NCBI GenBank assembly: GCA_049522565.1
Contig: JBEKNT010000247.1
Location: 1-10,121 of the forward strand
Length of the DNA: 10,121 bases
From: JASHVB01 sp049522565
GTDB taxonomy: Bacteria > Pseudomonadota > Alphaproteobacteria > Acetobacterales > Acetobacteraceae
Direction: 5' to 3'
Positions 7,799 to 10,121 of the stretch are shown here, piece after piece (positions within the stretch are counted from its first letter, which is position 1; every line of letters starts with the position of its first letter). The notes beneath the pieces are model-generated. The model had not been told where the DNA came from and searched no databases. It was given only the letters and a program-made list of their open reading frames with translations. The position numbers and the translations under genes are program-made.

Positions 7799-7874
7799 CG
7801 TCATGCTGGCCATCCACGCCGTTGCCAGAGCAAAGCGGAAAAAATCGTGGATGCCGGCCTGCGTCGAAATGACG
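7799..7874. repeat. REP-like imperfect inverted repeat
   Basis: The left arm at 7799-7818 starts CGTCAT and ends GGCCATCCACG. The right arm at 7846-7874 starts CGTGGATGCCGGCC and ends ATGACG. The arms pair over GGCC/CATCCACG and over the outer CGTCAT/ATGACG, with unmatched bases between. The 27-base centre includes an A-run. This pattern (GTCATGC..., GGCATCCACG...) is the look of dispersed intergenic palindromes common in alphaproteobacterial genomes, and a spacer between converging genes is a usual site for them. Copy number elsewhere is unknown from this window. Confidence 0.55.
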
Positions 7875-7946
7875 AACCGGGCCCCATCGAGTCGCCGCCG
7901 CCGCTTGCATCCCCGTGGCGCATCGCGCAGGCTGGCCCGGGCGTCT

Positions 7947-7963
7947 CTCCCGCCATGCGGGAG
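7947..7963 (-). terminator. GC hairpin in convergent spacer, possible terminator
   Basis: CTCCCGC, loop CAT, then GCGGGAG form a perfect 7-base-pair stem 49 bases past the stop of the minus-strand NTF2-like gene. No T-run follows on either strand. It may act as a bidirectional 3'-end hairpin or be part of a repeat unit. Confidence 0.4.
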
Positions 7964-8012
7964 CGATCGACCGAGCAGCGCGCGCTGACTGGCTGGAGTC
8001 GGACGGAGCCTG

Positions 8013-8468
8013 CTAGATCTTATATCCCTGCCGAGCCAGAAGCCGCCATTTGCCACGCTGCTTCACCCACACCATCAGCACACCGAATTTCAACGTGTTG
8101 GTCTTGCCATCACTGACATTCTCCCCGGTGAACACGAAGCGCGCCATTGCGTTGCTGCCGGCAGGCAGGATGGTCTGGTCGGTCAGCGTAATAGAATTCC
8201 ACTTGGTCTTCGTACTGCTCGCCTCGTCGATGAATTCCGTTTTGGTCTGTACCCGGCCGGACGAATGGCCATAGGTGAGTTGGTCCACGCACAATGCCTC
8301 GAACTGCTTGCGGTCGTTGGCGAGCATGGCCTTGCGGAATGCCTCTACCGCGGCGGCGACATCGGCGTCGCCACCGGGCGCCGCAGCGAACGCGGCGGTG
8401 GCACCAAGAGCGGCTGAACACAGCAGGCTTGCGCCCGCGACAGCGAGATGGCGGCGGCTGAACGGCAT
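8013..8468 (-). CDS. Exported NTF2-like (DUF4440/SnoaL-type) protein
   Basis: The 151-residue product has an N-terminal export signal: SRRHLAVAG at residues 4-12 is a twin-arginine motif, followed by a hydrophobic stretch and a likely cleavage site near AFA-A (residue 28). The cysteine at 17 is preceded by leucine, so it is not a lipobox. The mature part matches the nuclear-transport-factor-2-like fold: a helix with FRKAMLAND, YGHSSG at 66-71, TKTEFID, and the strand pair GVLMVWVKQRGKWRLLARQ at the C-terminus. Proteins of this fold are small cone-shaped enzymes or ligand binders, often without a known role. The ATG at 8468 has AGGGGGAA just upstream. The gene looks less GC-rich than its neighbours, with AT-containing codons around 8180-8260. 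It is divergent from the hydrolase gene and converges on the cyclase gene. The fold is fairly sure; the function is unknown. Confidence 0.82.
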   Translation of the reverse strand: MPFSRRHLAVAGASLLCSAALGATAAFAAAPGGDADVAAAVEAFRKAMLANDRKQFEALCVDQLTYGHSSGRVQTKTEFIDEASSTKTKWNSITLTDQTILPAGSNAMARFVFTGENVSDGKTNTLKFGVLMVWVKQRGKWRLLARQGYKI

Positions 8469-8649
8469 GGATTCCCCCTGGTCTGCAAGCCCGTTGTTTG
8501 TGACGGCCGGGCTGCGGCGACGGCCAGCCTATCGCGCCGCCGCCGCCGCGCAAACCGCATCGGCGTTCGATTGCGCGGCACAGGCCTGGCCCCACCCATT
8601 CCCCCTCCCCTGCCGGCGATGCATCATGCGGCGATCGCCGGAGGGAACC
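8469..8649. other. Divergent intergenic region upstream of the hydrolase gene
   Basis: The 181 bases between the NTF2-like and hydrolase start codons should hold both promoters, but I see no convincing -35/-10 pair. A GCC-repeat run lies near 8535-8550. A dyad close to the hydrolase start is listed separately. Confidence 0.4.
8613..8641 (+). promoter_or_regulatory. Leader stem-loop abutting the hydrolase Shine-Dalgarno
   Basis: CCGGCGAT at 8613-8620 and ATCGCCGG at 8634-8641 are exact reverse complements with a 13-base loop. The right arm overlaps the first two bases of GGAGGG (8640-8645), the Shine-Dalgarno that sets the ATG at 8650. Folding could modulate ribosome access if the transcript starts upstream of 8613. 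In DNA this GC-rich, a chance stem is also possible. Confidence 0.3.
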
Positions 8650-9822
8650 ATGACCGAGCTGCCGCCGCTGGAAGCCGCCGTACTGCCGCCGGGGCTGCGC
8701 GCGCGCTTTGTGCCCGACATCAACGGCCTCCGCATCCACCTGCTGGAAGCTGGCTTCGAAACGCCAGGCCGGCCCTGCATCCTGTTGCTGCACGGCTTCC
8801 CCGAGCTGGCCTGGTCCTGGCGCAAGCTGATGCCATTGCTCGCCGCCGCCGGCTTCCATGTCGTCGCACCGGATCTGCGCGGCTATGGCCGTACCACCGG
8901 CTGGGACACCGGCGACGACAACGGCCTGCAATCTTTCCGCCTGCTGAACGCGGTGCGCGATGCTCTGGGCCTGGTTTCGGCGCTTGGCTACCGCGCGGTC
9001 GCCGCGGTGGTGGGACACGATTTTGGTTCGCCCGTTGCGGCATGGTGCGCATTGGTGCGCCCCGACGTGTTCCGTTCCGTGGCGCTGATGAGCGCACCCT
9101 TCGCCGGCCCCCCTGCCCTGCCGTTCGACACCGCGCGCCGCGGTCGGGCGTCGTCTGTTGCGTCGGCGCCCGACATCCACGCTGCCCTCGCGCAACTGGC
9201 GCGCCCGCGCAAGCACTACCAATGGTACTACGCGACCCGCCCGGCGAATGCCGACATGTGGCACTGTCCGCAAGGCGTGCACGATTTCCTGCGCGCCTAC
9301 TACCACCACAAGAGCGCCGACTGGCGGCAGAACCGGCCATTCAAGCTGCAAGGCTGGATCGCCGAGGAACTGGCGAAGATGCCGACCTACTACATCATGG
9401 ATCTGCACGAGGACATGCCGGCGACGGTGGCGCATGAGATGCCGTCCGCGGCCGAGATCGCCGCCTGCCGCTGGCTGCCGGATGACGAACTCCACGTCTA
9501 CAGCGGCGAATATCAACGCACCGGCTTCCAGGGCGGGCTGCAATGGTACCGGCGCGGCACCGGCGGGCTCGACACCGCGGAACTGCAATTGTTCTCTGGG
9601 CGTAGCATCGACGTGCCGGCGACCTTCATCGCCGGCAGCAGCGACTGGGGCGTCTACCAAAATCCCGGCGCCGTCGAACGCATGCAGCAGAGCGCGTGCA
9701 CGCGCTTCCTCGGCTGTCACCTCATCGACGGCGCAGGACATTGGGTACAGCAGGAACAACCAGCGCAGGTGGCGGACGTGCTGCTGCGGTTCCTGCGCCA
9801 GCAACCGGCCGATGCCGCGTGA
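8650..9822 (+). CDS. Alpha/beta hydrolase, epoxide-hydrolase type
   Basis: The 390-residue protein is a cytosolic alpha/beta-hydrolase with the layout of soluble epoxide hydrolases, which open epoxides to diols through an aspartyl ester. HGFPE (48-52) is the HGxP oxyanion motif. GHDFGS (122-127) carries the nucleophile D124. D332 in SSDWG is the likely charge-relay acid, and H364 in GAGHW the catalytic base. The lid domain lies between about residues 140 and 320. It has candidate epoxide-activating tyrosines in the YQWYY segment (190-194) and Y300 in GGLQWYR, where the family has them. An aspartate nucleophile fits epoxide hydrolases and also haloalkane dehalogenases; the two lid tyrosines favour the former. 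There is no signal peptide. The ATG at 8650 is preceded by GGAGGG. An oxidoreductase gene follows 63 bases downstream on the same strand and may share the transcript. The natural substrate is unknown. Confidence 0.9.
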   Translation: MTELPPLEAAVLPPGLRARFVPDINGLRIHLLEAGFETPGRPCILLLHGFPELAWSWRKLMPLLAAAGFHVVAPDLRGYGRTTGWDTGDDNGLQSFRLLNAVRDALGLVSALGYRAVAAVVGHDFGSPVAAWCALVRPDVFRSVALMSAPFAGPPALPFDTARRGRASSVASAPDIHAALAQLARPRKHYQWYYATRPANADMWHCPQGVHDFLRAYYHHKSADWRQNRPFKLQGWIAEELAKMPTYYIMDLHEDMPATVAHEMPSAAEIAACRWLPDDELHVYSGEYQRTGFQGGLQWYRRGTGGLDTAELQLFSGRSIDVPATFIAGSSDWGVYQNPGAVERMQQSACTRFLGCHLIDGAGHWVQQEQPAQVADVLLRFLRQQPADAA

Positions 9823-9885
9823 CACAACCCGGGCCGGTGTGCCGCTGACGCTCTCCCGGTTGCGCGCGATGGCGTAGGACCGGCC

Positions 9886-10121
9886 ATGCAACACAGAAAC
9901 CCGCAGCCGGTCGTCAAGGATCTGGTGCTGGTGGGCGGCGGGCATAGCCATGTCGCCGTGCTCAAGCGCTTCGGCATGCGGCCGATGCCGGGTGTGCGCC
10001 TGACCGTGCTCTGTCGCGACCGGCATACGCCATACTCCGGCATGCTGCCGGGTCTGGTCGCCGGGCACTACACGTTCGACGAGGCGCATATCGATCTTGG
10101 CCCGCTGTGCCGCTTTGCCGG
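9886..10121 (+). CDS. FAD-dependent oxidoreductase, N-terminal fragment (SelD-fusion type), cut by window edge
   Basis: Only the first 78 codons are present; the frame is open at the right edge. The start VKDLVLVGGGHSHVAVLKRF contains a glycine-rich GGGHSH dinucleotide-binding turn. It is followed by MPGVRLTVLCRD and then HTPYSGMLPGLVAGHY, which is typical of a family of NADH-dehydrogenase-like flavoproteins. In many bacteria this module is fused to selenide, water dikinase (SelD); in others it stands alone and is annotated as a pyridine nucleotide-disulfide oxidoreductase. Which form this is depends on sequence beyond the window. The ATG at 9886 is preceded by AGGA seven bases upstream. The gene follows the hydrolase gene by 63 bases. 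Family assignment is good; presence of a kinase domain is unknown. Confidence 0.85.
   Translation, partial: MQHRNPQPVVKDLVLVGGGHSHVAVLKRFGMRPMPGVRLTVLCRDRHTPYSGMLPGLVAGHYTFDEAHIDLGPLCRFA

Larger units (their letters stand above)
7749..8012. other. Convergent intergenic spacer
   Basis: These 264 bases lie between the stop codons of two converging genes and contain no recognisable gene. They hold a REP-like inverted repeat (7799-7874), a GC hairpin (7947-7963) and a 12-base palindrome CAGCGCGCGCTG (7976-7987). Confidence 0.55.

Noticed and set aside
7976..7987. 12-base palindrome CAGCGCGCGCTG in the convergent spacer
   Set aside because: Short alternating GC palindromes are expected often in DNA of this composition; nothing else supports a function.
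8275..8649. Upstream in-frame start extending the hydrolase by 125 residues
   Set aside because: It would overlap the divergent NTF2-like gene; the ATG at 8650 has a good Shine-Dalgarno and gives the normal family N-terminus.
9823..9885. Search for a terminator or small gene between the hydrolase and oxidoreductase genes
   Set aside because: The 63 bases show no stable hairpin with a T-run and no credible frame; co-transcription remains possible.
8110..10089. 659-residue minus-strand frame opposite the hydrolase gene and overlapping the NTF2-like gene
   Set aside because: It covers two or three well-supported genes in other frames and has no domain-like features.

Overview
The window is uniformly GC-rich DNA, roughly two thirds G+C by eye, with tightly packed bacterial genes and strong G/C at third codon positions. 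That composition, the kinds of proteins present and the short intergenic palindromes fit an alphaproteobacterium, perhaps of the Acetobacteraceae/Rhodospirillales. This is an inference from general character; no ribosomal RNA or other taxonomic marker is present.

Layout from left to right. Positions 1-427 hold no gene I can recognise. Two minus-strand genes follow: a SulP-family anion transporter fused to a STAS domain and a cyclic-nucleotide-binding domain (430-2614 region), and a YebC/TACO1-family translation or transcription factor (2784-3533). A 76-base divergent spacer separates yebC from a plus-strand GH15 glucoamylase/glucodextranase-type glycosidase that begins at a GTG with a strong ribosome binding site (3610-5991). 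A 263-base spacer with a short hairpin and a 15-base perfect dyad leads to a membrane-bound diguanylate cyclase with a periplasmic Cache-type sensor (6255-7748). This converges on a small exported NTF2-like protein on the minus strand (8013-8468). The convergent spacer holds a REP-like inverted repeat and a second GC hairpin. A divergent spacer then leads to a plus-strand alpha/beta hydrolase of epoxide-hydrolase type (8650-9822) and to the first 78 codons of an FAD-dependent oxidoreductase of the type often fused to selenide, water dikinase (9886 to the right edge).

The genes do not form one obvious pathway. Orientation changes repeatedly, spacers are mostly over 60 bases, and no two neighbours share a clear function. 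Two proteins are signalling-related: the diguanylate cyclase makes c-di-GMP, and the transporter carries a domain expected to bind cAMP or a similar nucleotide. They are 3.6 kb apart and bind different ligands, so a link is not supported. The hydrolase and the oxidoreductase at the right edge could be co-transcribed.

I found no mobile element, CRISPR array, tRNA or rRNA, and no convincing new multi-gene system. The points most worth a second look are the SulP-STAS-cNMP fusion, the 15-base dyad upstream of the cyclase gene, the REP-like repeat, and the right-edge oxidoreductase.
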